Source: CAJBVW01 sp964457335 (GTDB lineage: Bacteria > Myxococcota_A > UBA796 > SXON01). From it: 64,000 nucleotides of DNA. The stretch spans positions 45,730 through 109,729 of the forward strand of contig CAYWGD010000009.1 of the NCBI GenBank assembly GCA_964457335.1, in the 5' to 3' direction. Of the stretch, positions 15,667 to 25,152 are shown in pieces. Each line of letters begins with the position of its first letter. The stretch's first letter is position 1. Below the pieces are notes generated by a model that worked only from the letters and a program-made list of their open reading frames with translations, searched no databases and had not been told where the DNA came from. A program made the position numbers and the translations under genes.

Positions 15667-18600
15667 CTACGGCACGATCCGGTACCCGACGCGAAGCACG
15701 ATGTCTCCCAGTTGGCGTGGATCGATGCCGGTCGCGAGCTTGATCACGTACGCGCCGATGAGCGCCTTGGCGACTCCCCCCTCGGTGAGCGGAGACTCGA
15801 GCACGTCACCGAGATCGAACATGCAGAGCGCGCCACCATCCTTCGTCGGAGCGGCCGGTGCCGCGACCTGTCGGAACGCTTGTGGCGGCGTCGCGGCCTT
15901 GGGCCCGATGGCGAGGTGAGTCGCGGGGAGTGCGCGGGCCGGCGTGATGATCTGGAGCGAAGCGCTGGTGGCCTCGAGCGTGCGTCCGCGGCCGGCTGTG
16001 AAGCCGGGGAAGTGCCGTGCGTCGAGCTCGAAGCCGACAGCGGTCCCCGCCGGGTCGTGCACCAGGCGATTGAACGTGTCGGGGAAGTCGGTGCGCAGGC
16101 GGAATGTCCGCACCAGCGGCGGGCTTGCCGGGTCCTGGGTGGCGAGCAGCTTCAGGAGCTCGGTGGCGACATCGTCCCAGCGTTGCTTCAAGCCCTCGTC
16201 GTACTCGGCTGTGTAGTCGAGCTCCAGGATGACGTCGCTGATCGTGTCGTAGTTGAACGTGCGCAACGTCTTCGGGAGGGACAGCGTCCAGCTGCTGATC
16301 GCGCCAGCGCCCTCGAACGGCATGTAGCGCTCGTCGCGGAAGCTGAAGTCGAAGACCCCGGCGTCGTTCTGCGCCTTGCTCGTTGCGATCGACACCGTGT
16401 GCCGCAGCGGAACCGAGGTGAGCGGCGACGACGGTTGGGGACCCCGGATCTGGCTGCCATCGAGTCGCAAGGTCGCGCCGATGTTGGCGTGTGGCCCGGT
16501 GACGCACGGGATCGTGACGCGCACGGCCTTCAACCGCCGGCGGTACTGACCCGGATAGGTCAGGTCGAAGAACCACTCGGGGATCTCGAAGTGGCATTCT
16601 CCGGTCAGCCGCAGGTCGGCGAGCCCGTCGGGCGCGAATTGGGCCAGCGAGAAGCTGTGTTCGACCTCGAGCTCGCGGTAGTTCCGTTCCATGAACTGGC
16701 GCTCGAGCCGCAGCAGATCGCTGGAGAGACGCTCGCCGGCGAGCAAGCCGGCGCCCTGGGCATCCCAGTAGTCACCGGTGAGCAGCGTGTCGTCGCCGGG
16801 ACGCTCGGCGCGGTACGCCTGCTCCGCCATCCTGGCCAGGGTCAGCGCCGAGTTGAACGCGAGCCGGTACAGCCGGCGCAGCTCACGCGACAGCAGGCGG
16901 TAGCGGTCCACGCTCGAGAACTTCTCGCGGAAGAACGAGAATATCTCCTCCGTCTGCACCACGCTCTGGTTGTGGATGACCAGCGCCCTGTCGGCGATGT
17001 CGCGCCGGATCTCGGCCGCAGTGATGTTCTTCTCGATCTGGATGAGCTCGCGCTTGGCTGTCTCGACCTGGTGCTGCCACTCCTCATCGCGCCGCTGGTT
17101 CGAGGCCTCGACGCCGGTCCGCGCGGCCGCCATCTCGTTGTACGCGGCGATGGCATTGAGCCCCTCGGCGACGGCGCGGCCGGCGGCGCCGAGCTGGCTG
17201 CCGCCGAACTTCATGGCTGTCGGCGCGCCTGAGTCGGGGATGATGGTGAGGATCGAGGCGACGATCTGCGCGACGCCCGCCGCGGTCCGGTAGCCCGAGG
17301 CCGTGCCCTGCAGCTGCTGTTGCTTGCGCTCCCCGGGGAGCTGGCCGACGTCCCGCAGGCGGAGGTAGTGATCGCGGCGGTACTCGACTGCGGCCTTCTG
17401 CCGCCGGAGGGACTCCAGGGCGTCCTCGGCCGCGTCAATCTCGAGTTGCGTGGTGCGGGTGCGCAGCACGAGCAGGTTCTGATCGTGGACGGCCCGCAGG
17501 TGGCTCAGCTCCTCGGCGTCCGCCTTCTCAAAGGCACTCAAGAGCTGGGCGCCCAGGCTCTGGACGGTGCTGGCGTGCTGCTTCGCCCTCTCGATCAGGT
17601 AAGTGAAGCGATAGGGCGGCAGGTTCCCCGACGTGGCGTTCAACACGTCGTCAATGGACAGGCCTGCCGCGGTCATGCGCACCAGCAGGCGCGGATCGAG
17701 CTCGGGCGCGAAGAGGTCCAGCTGGCGGCGCGCCCCGGTGATGTCCTTGCAGTTGCGGATCTTGAACAGTCGATCCTCGACGCGATCCCAGTAGGCCAGC
17801 AGATCTCGGTTGGGCGGGATGCAGAACACCGCCTCCTTGCGGGGGATCAGGTCGAGCACGAAGGGAGCGGGCGCGTCGAGGTCGTCGGAGTTCCCCTCCA
17901 CGAGCGCAGTCGATGGCGGACGGACCTCGGCGAACGGAACGATCGGCCGCCCGCCCGCAACGCCGATGCCGACCGGGGCGGGGACATCGACGACCGCTGG
18001 GCGTTCGGCGCTCGACCCGCGGGGAGCGTTGCCGAGGATCGCCGGTGCGAGTGTCGGCCGATCGCGCAAGCTGGCGAGCGCAACCCCGGTGTTGCCGGTC
18101 CAGGACATGGTGGCGGAGCGTTTCCGTCGGAAGTCGGCCGGTGTGCCCGACGACCGGGCCGTCGTCGGACGCGCACGCGCGACTTCATCCCGCGGGATGA
18201 CGAACCGCGTCGGCCCGCCCCGCGGCGGCATCGCGCGCACGGTGGGCGACGCCTCCAACTCGACGAGGAAGTCGCTCACCTCGCCGAGCCCGGGCCGGAT
18301 CGCCTGGTATGTCCGCGGCGCGCCCGTCGCCTCGCCACACGCGCCGAGCACCGCCGGTCGCGGGCCGAGGATGTCCTGGGCCATGACGTAGAGCATCGTC
18401 GCCTCGTTGAGCGACTCCATCGTGAACTGGTTGAACAGCGAGTCCCCCCAGTCGAGGAGGTTGTCGACATACTTCATCACGATCGCCTTCTGGTACGCGG
18501 TCATTCGGGTGCGGGCGATCGCGTGCGGGCTGAACGGGTTCCGGCGATACGCGGCCAACGCCTCGCGGTCGGTCAAGAGGTCGCGAAGCGTCTGCGTCAG

Positions 18601-21600
18601 CTTGGATGGCTCCCGGAACTCCCGGTAGCGCCAGGGGGCGTCCTGCCCGGACGTAGGATCGAACACGTGGTGGTACCAGCGCTGCGCCTCGGCGAACTGG
18701 CTCTCGCCGTTGAGATGGTCGGCGATGAGGAACGGGATGTGGAAGAAGGTCTCGCGGAAATACGTGAGGTAGGCGTGGTCGGGATGAAAGGGGCTTTGGC
18801 GGGCCGGCTCGTCCTGACCCGCGATCGGCGAGATCTTCGAGCGGACCTCGATCAAGCCGTCCTGGAATCCGGGGTCCAGCAGGCTGTCCGCGCCGTCGCG
18901 CCAGAACTGGCGCGACAGGGCCCGCGTCAACGATGTGCCGAGGCGGGTGCCCGCGTACCCGCCCACGCGGTGCATCCAGACCGAATCCCCCTGCGACTCG
19001 ATGATCGCGGACGAGGTCAGTCCATTGACGATCTGGACGCGCGCCGCCACCGGCCCCGTCGCGACGGTCGGGCCGGAGGCGCCTCCCTCGTCGAGCCCGT
19101 GGGCGGCGCCATAGAACGTCTGGCCGGGGTGAGCGAAGAAGGACGGGGTGTCGATCGTCAGTGTGCCGCTCGACCACCGCAGAAGCGGCCAGGGCTGGAG
19201 CGTCGGCGACTCCGGCGGCGCCTGCTCGCGCAGCAATCCCTCGCTGACATCGAACGTGTTGGGGGCCGGCACGTCCTCCGGTTTCGACCTCGGCACGGGC
19301 ATCCGGTCCGCTTTGGGGACGAGCGTCACCCGCAGCGTTGGCTCGACGTCCCCGTAATAGACCTCGGGATAGACGCGGTCCCACTGCCATCCCTCGGGCT
19401 TGTAGTTGTCGAGCGCGTTCGTGTGATCCCGCTGGCTCGCGTCCCAGCGAACCATGATCTTCGCGGCTGCGATCGAGGCCTGGAGCTGCGCGATCTGCTC
19501 GTTGAGCACGCGCAGGGCCTCCTCCGCGGCGTGCTGCGCGTCCTTGGCGATCGCCAGCGCCTCGAGCATCTGGGCCTCGAGCTGCTTGGCCGCCTTCAGC
19601 GCGTTGAGCTTCCCGTCCAAGAATCCCTGCGCGGCCGCGATCCCCGCGGGTAGACCGCCGGCCGCCGTAGCTAACCCCACGGCAAACGACTCGGCGGGAG
19701 TGAGGCCCGCGTCGTAGACCGCCTGCGCATTCTGCCGGATCTGGGTCGCGAGGGCGGCCTGGGGCTCGATGATCTGCACGGTCTGGGTTGCCACCGCGAT
19801 CACCGCCTCACGGTTCGGGACCTCGGCCCGCTTGGCCGCCAGCTCCGCCTTCATCTCATTTACCTTGGTCTCATCCCGCGGATCTTCGACGATGCGCGAG
19901 TCGCCGATGCCGCCGCCCTCGGCGAAGCGCGCGACCTGAGGCGCCGTCCACGCGCCGTCGGGACGGAGCATCGAGAACTTGACGCGTACGGTGTGGCGAT
20001 AGCCGTCGAAGCGCGAGGTCCCGCCCTGGAACGCGTTCATCGGCCGGGTCATCGTCTCGATCCAAAACACGTAGAGCCGTCCCTCGAAGACGATGGGTGA
20101 CACCGTCCGTACGGGGATCTGGAGCATGAGCTTGTGCCACGCCGAGAACTGCGGCGCGATCGGCGGCCCTTCGGGTTCCCATCCCGAGTCGTCGACCTGG
20201 CGGTAGTAGTAGCTCGGGGCGTCGTCCTGGGTGACGCCGAACAGGTGGAGCACGCGGGTCTCGGGATCGTGGTAGGCGCCCGCGATCTTCAAGCGAGCGA
20301 CCTCGTCGAAGCCGGTGATGTAGCGACTGTAGGCGTCGTGCACGCTCGCCTTGTCGATCTCCTGCATGAGCAGCGTGTCCTCGAGCTCGTCGAACAGCGG
20401 CGTCTTGTCGTCGCGCAGCTCGGGCTCGAGGTAGTTCTCCGGATACAGGAAGACCCGGCGGTTGGCCTCCCAGACGCGGAAGTGCTGCCGCCACTGCCAC
20501 TCGCGGCGCTTGTTCGCGTCGAAGAACCGGGCCCACACGCCGGGGTTCGCGGGCGCGGACGGATCCCAGTCGGCGCTGCGCTCGAGGTTCATGAGGACGC
20601 GGTGGACGTAGAGCTGGAGGCTCGATGTTGCCGCCACGACCCGTGAGGTGCGCGCGCAGCCCTGGACCGACACGTCGACGAGGAAGTGCTCGTAGAGCTT
20701 GCTCGGATCGACGAAGGGCGTCGGCCAGCGGGTCAGGATGTAGTCGACCAGTCCGTCGCGCTTGCGGGTGCGCAGCTTGTCCTCGAACGGCTCCAGCTTG
20801 GCCGCAAACGTCGTGGCATCAGGATGCTTGGCCCGGAACCCGCCGAACACGTCCTCGGCGGCGCGTGCGAGGCCGTCATACGCGGCCGCCGGGCTAGTCT
20901 CATCGAACATGCGGCTGAAGGTCTCGCCGCTCACGCCGAGCCGCGCGGCGAGCGTCACGCACTGCGCGAGGACCGAGAGAGCGCCGAAGGTCCCCGCCGG
21001 GAGCGTCAGGTGTGGCCGCAGGGCGGCGATCTGTGCCTCGCCGGCGCGGAGCGCACGGGCCAGGTCGGCGTCGGTCGCGGCCGCAACATCGACGACGACG
21101 CGCCGGAGCGCCGCGAGGTCGGCGGGGCCCGAGGCTGTGGTGAAGCCGGCGTCGGTCGGAGCGGCCAGCGCAGCGTAGCTGGCGACGTTGCGCACGACGT
21201 CCAGGTCGATCGCCGGCGTTGCGACGAGCGGCGCCACCAAGCCGCCGCCGAAGAACACCGCCGGCTGCGCCGCGACGAATTCGAGCTCCGCGCGATCGAA
21301 CACCGGATTCCCGAAGAGCGTGTGGAAACGGCAAACCCGGGCGACGAAGCTCGTGAGGCGATCGAAGTCGGCGGGTGCGGTGCTCCCTTGCATCGCGCGT
21401 GCGATCGCAGCCGTCGCCGCGGCGTCGAGCGGATCGGCGACGGCCTGGAGGACGGCAACCTCCTCCAGCGTCCGCCCGAGCATGGTGCCGAGAGCGACGC
21501 GAGCGACGTGGAGAGGGCTGCGGGCGTCCAGCAGCGCCAGTATCTGCGGCGCCAGGGCCGCAGGAGCCACCAGCCCGCCCAGCCCGATCGCGCGGACCCG

Positions 21601-24600
21601 ATAACCGCCGGACGTCGGCTCGAAGGGCAAGGCGTCGGCGGGCTGCCGGGTCAGGTTGTCGGCGACCAGCTTCCGGGACTGCGCCTCAGTGAGCCCGAGC
21701 GGGGCGAACAGCGTGTCGGCGAACTCGAGGCTGCGTTCGGCGGCGGTGTTGGCGACCAGCGCGGCAGCGGTTGCCGACGGATCGAGCTCACCGGCCCTCG
21801 CGGGATCGAGCAGGTACTCGATCCGATCGAGGTTGAAGCCGCTCTGCTTCTGCCACGCCGCGATCTCCATCACGGCGCGAACGTCAGCGAGCGTCTCGAC
21901 GAAGCCGCTCGGCGTGCCGGCGAGCGCGAGAAGTTGGAACAACTCGGCGATTGTGCGACCGAGCAGGCGGCGCAGCCGCGCATGTCGGTAGAGCGCGCCG
22001 ATCGACGCCGGCGACAGCGCGATGCTCTCGTCGTCGGTCGCGGTCGCCGGGCGGTGATCGATCGCGGGGAGCGTGCGTAGGTGCGCCACCAGCTCGACGA
22101 AGTCGCCGTCGGTGAGCTGGAGCCCGCCGAGCAGCCGCATGAGGGTGTTGTCGGCCGGGGTGGGGCGTCCCACCGGGGCCGGTGGCTGACCGGTGACGAG
22201 CCGCGCCGTCCACGACGGGTGGGTGAAGCGAAAGGAGGTCGCGGCGTTCCACGATCCGTCGCGATCGACGAAGGCCGCCTGGTTGAACAGGCGATCGAAG
22301 AGCGGCACCGGCTCACGCAGGACACGCGCCGGGAAGTCGTCCGAAAGCGCGAGCAGTTCGTCGACCGCGAGCTGCCAGCCCGCGCCGACCACGAGGAGAT
22401 CGAGGACGCGCTCGAGGGTGGCGGCCGTGATCGCCGCCGCGTTGCCCGGCGCCGAGAGGCGGGCAAGCACGTAGTCGAGCTCGTCGACGGTCCACGGCAA
22501 GGTCCGCCACAGACGCACGAACCGGTGGATCCGATCCAGGCGCCGCAGCGTCAGGTTGGTGACAATCTCGGAGTTGTTCTGGACGTCCTGCGGGTCGCGC
22601 TTGCCGAGCGTGATTGCGATTGCGGGTTGCGTCGACCCGTCGACCCCCACGAACGAGGTCACGAGGATGGCCGCTACGGTGTCGTGGGGCAGATCGAGCG
22701 CGCGGACGACCGTCGCCATCTCGACCGCAGCGAGCGCGTCGTCGGGGGCGGTGACCGTGCTGGTCAGGCGGAATACCGCCAGCAGGTACGCCGGGTTGGC
22801 GAACCGCTCGGTGGTGATGAGCTCGTGGTCTTGGAGCGAGATGCCGAGCCGGGCGCGCGCCCGGGTGCCGGGGGGGACGCCCATCGCCGTAGCTACGTCG
22901 AAGCGCGTGAGGTTGAAGTGCTCGAGCAAGATCTGAAGTCGCTCGAGGGGCAACGTGAACGGCTGCTTGATGGACGCGTCCTCCAGGGCGAGCTGCCGGT
23001 AGATCGCCGGAGCATCGGCGAAGGCCCCGGCGTCCTGCAGGAAACCCTCCAGGATCTCGTTGACCAGAGCCAGGGATGGGACGAGGTCGTTCGTGTTCGC
23101 GCAGGTGAGCTCGAGGTGCCACAGATCGGGGCGTCTCTTCGCGAGGTGCAGCGGGTGTGTCTCGCGCCCCTGGAAGCTGTCCTTCAGGATGTGCTCTTCG
23201 ATGAAAAACATCAGGTCGACGAAGTAGGCGGCCGGGCTCAGCACCGACTGGCAGTCCGCGCACTCGCACCAAGGCTGATCGTTGACCAGGCCGGCGTAGC
23301 CCACGAGCGATCGGAAGAACTCCTCGGGCGACGGGATGGCGCGCACCGCCGCGGTCCGGGCATCGCGCACGACGTCGTGGATAGCCAACCAGTTGAGTGC
23401 CGCGATGTTCGCGAGTTCGACGGCTCGCGCGTGGTATGGGGCGGCCTCCTCGGGCGCAAGACCGGCTCGTTGGGCCAGCGCAGCAGCGGGGCGCAACGCG
23501 ATCGCCGACGCCGACGTGAACCCAGCGCGCAGCAGGTCCGCCGCCGCGATGGCGTTGCCGGTGACCGCGTGGACGCGCTGGTGAGCCTTGAGATCGGCGA
23601 TCGCCTGGGCGCGCGCGTCGCCGGAGAGATCACCGAAGTCCACCCGCGCCAGTCCGACGCTGTCCGGCAGGTAGTCGAGGTCGAGGAAGCTCACGTTGGG
23701 GTTGCGCGCGAGCACCGCCTCCATCCGCTCGACGCGCGCGCTCGCCCGGCCGCCGGCTGGCGCGACCCGCACCACCTGCCGGCGGAACGCGTCCTCCGGG
23801 TAAGCCGCGGCGACCCGCATCGCCAAGCCGCGCGCCTGGGCCGCGCGCGACACGCCGTCGGGCTGGGCGGCGCCGGCCTTCTCCAGCACGCGCTCCCACT
23901 CAGCCGGCTCGACGGCGACGAGGTCGCGGGCGTGTTGCAGCTTGCCGGTGTGCACCCCCGAGAACTCGGTGTCCAGGAGCGCAGCAGTCGCAGCCGGCGA
24001 GGCGCCGGCGAGGCGATGGAGCGAGACCGCCAGGCCGACGCGCTCGGCCTCGCCCGGCGCGATCACTTTGGCGTGGACCAGGCGTGCGAGCAGCGCGTCG
24101 TCCACGGCGTCGAGCGCGCCGATCACCGCCCCGACCCTGCGCGCGGTCTCGGCGGGCACCGTGAGGTCAAGGAGCTCTCGGACGCTGGCATGCGCGGCGT
24201 TGGGGATCCGCGCGACCATCTCCGCGATCTCGTCGTCGCTCCACGCCGGAATGAGCTTGCTCGCCGACGCAAATGCGAGCTTCACGCGGAGCAGGTCGAC
24301 CGGCACGCGGCACAGCGAGTCCCAGTCCGCGGCCAGACCGCCGCGCAGCCAGCCATAGAACGCCGCCGCGGGAATCGGCGCCGACTCCGGGGTGCCATCC
24401 GGGCGTTGCTGCACCGGCGACTTGGCGAGCGCCGTGACCAGGCGCTGGGCCTGGACGAACGCGCGCCACAGCGCCGGAGCGCGGCCGGTCTCGCCGGCGA
24501 GGAAGCCCACGTCCTCGTCGGTGAGCTCGCTCATCAGGGTGCCGTCGAGGAGTGGGCCCAGCGCCGCCTCCAGGCGTTCGTACTCGGACGGGCCATGACG

Positions 24601-25128
24601 GCCGGCGAATACGAGATCGATCCGCACCTCGGCCGGGGCATTGAACACCACCTCGGACTCGGCGATCCGGTCGTCGCCGAGCCGTACGCGCACCATCAGA
24701 TCCGCACGATCCTTCTCCGCCCGCGTGAACTTGTCCGCGGCGTATCGGATCTCGTACTCGCCGTCCCGGTCAGTCGGCGCCTGTCCCAGCATCTGGCTGC
24801 GCCGGAGATCGACATCGACCGCGAACACCGTCGCGCCGACGACCGGTTCGCCGCCCGCGTCCAAGACGCGGCCGCTCACGGAGAACGGTCCCACGGCGCA
24901 CAGCGCCGCTGTGATCGCTGCGCGGGTGGCCTCGTCGAACACGCCGGTGATCGGGAGAGCCACCTCCTTCTGGAACTCGCGGATCAGCGCCTCGGTCGCG
25001 GCGCCGAAATGGCGGCGATCTCGCTCGGCAGACTCGACGGTGAACCCGAGAATCTCGAATGCACGATGCAACGCCGCGACCGAGTCGTCACGCTGACCAC
25101 GTAGCAGAAGCGTCTGAAGAATGGGCAT
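15667..25128 (-). CDS. Tc toxin A subunit (TcdA-like pore/translocation channel)
   Basis: A 3153-aa protein, in the size range of large TcA subunits, which form pentameric bell-shaped channels that inject the TcC effector. Order of domains: a PG_binding_1-like domain (about 5-75, LRGQRDDSVAALHRAF, FGAATEALIREFQKEV), a carboxypeptidase-regulatory-like beta domain (84-170), helical shell, a virulence-plasmid A segment (about 580-700, CECADCQSVLSPAAYFVDLM), ABC toxin N-terminal/neuraminidase-like region (about 1490-1750, VFLYPENYLEPELRDDK), coiled coils (1755-1870), AQRWYHHVFDPTSG (about 2150), pore-forming helices (about 2460-2700, NCKDITGARRQLDLF) and the TcB-binding end (about 2840-3100, PEWFFDLTYPGQY, FRDERYMPFEGAGAISSW). 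It starts 24 bp after the TcB-TcC stop with ACGGAG upstream, so the two form an operon. The N-terminal peptidoglycan-binding domain is unusual for insect-type TcA. Confidence 0.93.
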   Translation of the reverse strand: MPILQTLLLRGQRDDSVAALHRAFEILGFTVESAERDRRHFGAATEALIREFQKEVALPITGVFDEATRAAITAALCAVGPFSVSGRVLDAGGEPVVGATVFAVDVDLRRSQMLGQAPTDRDGEYEIRYAADKFTRAEKDRADLMVRVRLGDDRIAESEVVFNAPAEVRIDLVFAGRHGPSEYERLEAALGPLLDGTLMSELTDEDVGFLAGETGRAPALWRAFVQAQRLVTALAKSPVQQRPDGTPESAPIPAAAFYGWLRGGLAADWDSLCRVPVDLLRVKLAFASASKLIPAWSDDEIAEMVARIPNAAHASVRELLDLTVPAETARRVGAVIGALDAVDDALLARLVHAKVIAPGEAERVGLAVSLHRLAGASPAATAALLDTEFSGVHTGKLQHARDLVAVEPAEWERVLEKAGAAQPDGVSRAAQARGLAMRVAAAYPEDAFRRQVVRVAPAGGRASARVERMEAVLARNPNVSFLDLDYLPDSVGLARVDFGDLSGDARAQAIADLKAHQRVHAVTGNAIAAADLLRAGFTSASAIALRPAAALAQRAGLAPEEAAPYHARAVELANIAALNWLAIHDVVRDARTAAVRAIPSPEEFFRSLVGYAGLVNDQPWCECADCQSVLSPAAYFVDLMFFIEEHILKDSFQGRETHPLHLAKRRPDLWHLELTCANTNDLVPSLALVNEILEGFLQDAGAFADAPAIYRQLALEDASIKQPFTLPLERLQILLEHFNLTRFDVATAMGVPPGTRARARLGISLQDHELITTERFANPAYLLAVFRLTSTVTAPDDALAAVEMATVVRALDLPHDTVAAILVTSFVGVDGSTQPAIAITLGKRDPQDVQNNSEIVTNLTLRRLDRIHRFVRLWRTLPWTVDELDYVLARLSAPGNAAAITAATLERVLDLLVVGAGWQLAVDELLALSDDFPARVLREPVPLFDRLFNQAAFVDRDGSWNAATSFRFTHPSWTARLVTGQPPAPVGRPTPADNTLMRLLGGLQLTDGDFVELVAHLRTLPAIDHRPATATDDESIALSPASIGALYRHARLRRLLGRTIAELFQLLALAGTPSGFVETLADVRAVMEIAAWQKQSGFNLDRIEYLLDPARAGELDPSATAAALVANTAAERSLEFADTLFAPLGLTEAQSRKLVADNLTRQPADALPFEPTSGGYRVRAIGLGGLVAPAALAPQILALLDARSPLHVARVALGTMLGRTLEEVAVLQAVADPLDAAATAAIARAMQGSTAPADFDRLTSFVARVCRFHTLFGNPVFDRAELEFVAAQPAVFFGGGLVAPLVATPAIDLDVVRNVASYAALAAPTDAGFTTASGPADLAALRRVVVDVAAATDADLARALRAGEAQIAALRPHLTLPAGTFGALSVLAQCVTLAARLGVSGETFSRMFDETSPAAAYDGLARAAEDVFGGFRAKHPDATTFAAKLEPFEDKLRTRKRDGLVDYILTRWPTPFVDPSKLYEHFLVDVSVQGCARTSRVVAATSSLQLYVHRVLMNLERSADWDPSAPANPGVWARFFDANKRREWQWRQHFRVWEANRRVFLYPENYLEPELRDDKTPLFDELEDTLLMQEIDKASVHDAYSRYITGFDEVARLKIAGAYHDPETRVLHLFGVTQDDAPSYYYRQVDDSGWEPEGPPIAPQFSAWHKLMLQIPVRTVSPIVFEGRLYVFWIETMTRPMNAFQGGTSRFDGYRHTVRVKFSMLRPDGAWTAPQVARFAEGGGIGDSRIVEDPRDETKVNEMKAELAAKRAEVPNREAVIAVATQTVQIIEPQAALATQIRQNAQAVYDAGLTPAESFAVGLATAAGGLPAGIAAAQGFLDGKLNALKAAKQLEAQMLEALAIAKDAQHAAEEALRVLNEQIAQLQASIAAAKIMVRWDASQRDHTNALDNYKPEGWQWDRVYPEVYYGDVEPTLRVTLVPKADRMPVPRSKPEDVPAPNTFDVSEGLLREQAPPESPTLQPWPLLRWSSGTLTIDTPSFFAHPGQTFYGAAHGLDEGGASGPTVATGPVAARVQIVNGLTSSAIIESQGDSVWMHRVGGYAGTRLGTSLTRALSRQFWRDGADSLLDPGFQDGLIEVRSKISPIAGQDEPARQSPFHPDHAYLTYFRETFFHIPFLIADHLNGESQFAEAQRWYHHVFDPTSGQDAPWRYREFREPSKLTQTLRDLLTDREALAAYRRNPFSPHAIARTRMTAYQKAIVMKYVDNLLDWGDSLFNQFTMESLNEATMLYVMAQDILGPRPAVLGACGEATGAPRTYQAIRPGLGEVSDFLVELEASPTVRAMPPRGGPTRFVIPRDEVARARPTTARSSGTPADFRRKRSATMSWTGNTGVALASLRDRPTLAPAILGNAPRGSSAERPAVVDVPAPVGIGVAGGRPIVPFAEVRPPSTALVEGNSDDLDAPAPFVLDLIPRKEAVFCIPPNRDLLAYWDRVEDRLFKIRNCKDITGARRQLDLFAPELDPRLLVRMTAAGLSIDDVLNATSGNLPPYRFTYLIERAKQHASTVQSLGAQLLSAFEKADAEELSHLRAVHDQNLLVLRTRTTQLEIDAAEDALESLRRQKAAVEYRRDHYLRLRDVGQLPGERKQQQLQGTASGYRTAAGVAQIVASILTIIPDSGAPTAMKFGGSQLGAAGRAVAEGLNAIAAYNEMAAARTGVEASNQRRDEEWQHQVETAKRELIQIEKNITAAEIRRDIADRALVIHNQSVVQTEEIFSFFREKFSSVDRYRLLSRELRRLYRLAFNSALTLARMAEQAYRAERPGDDTLLTGDYWDAQGAGLLAGERLSSDLLRLERQFMERNYRELEVEHSFSLAQFAPDGLADLRLTGECHFEIPEWFFDLTYPGQYRRRLKAVRVTIPCVTGPHANIGATLRLDGSQIRGPQPSSPLTSVPLRHTVSIATSKAQNDAGVFDFSFRDERYMPFEGAGAISSWTLSLPKTLRTFNYDTISDVILELDYTAEYDEGLKQRWDDVATELLKLLATQDPASPPLVRTFRLRTDFPDTFNRLVHDPAGTAVGFELDARHFPGFTAGRGRTLEATSASLQIITPARALPATHLAIGPKAATPPQAFRQVAAPAAPTKDGGALCMFDLGDVLESPLTEGGVAKALIGAYVIKLATGIDPRQLGDIVLRVGYRIVP

Positions 25129-25152
25129 AGGGGTTGACTCCGTCTTCGAGGC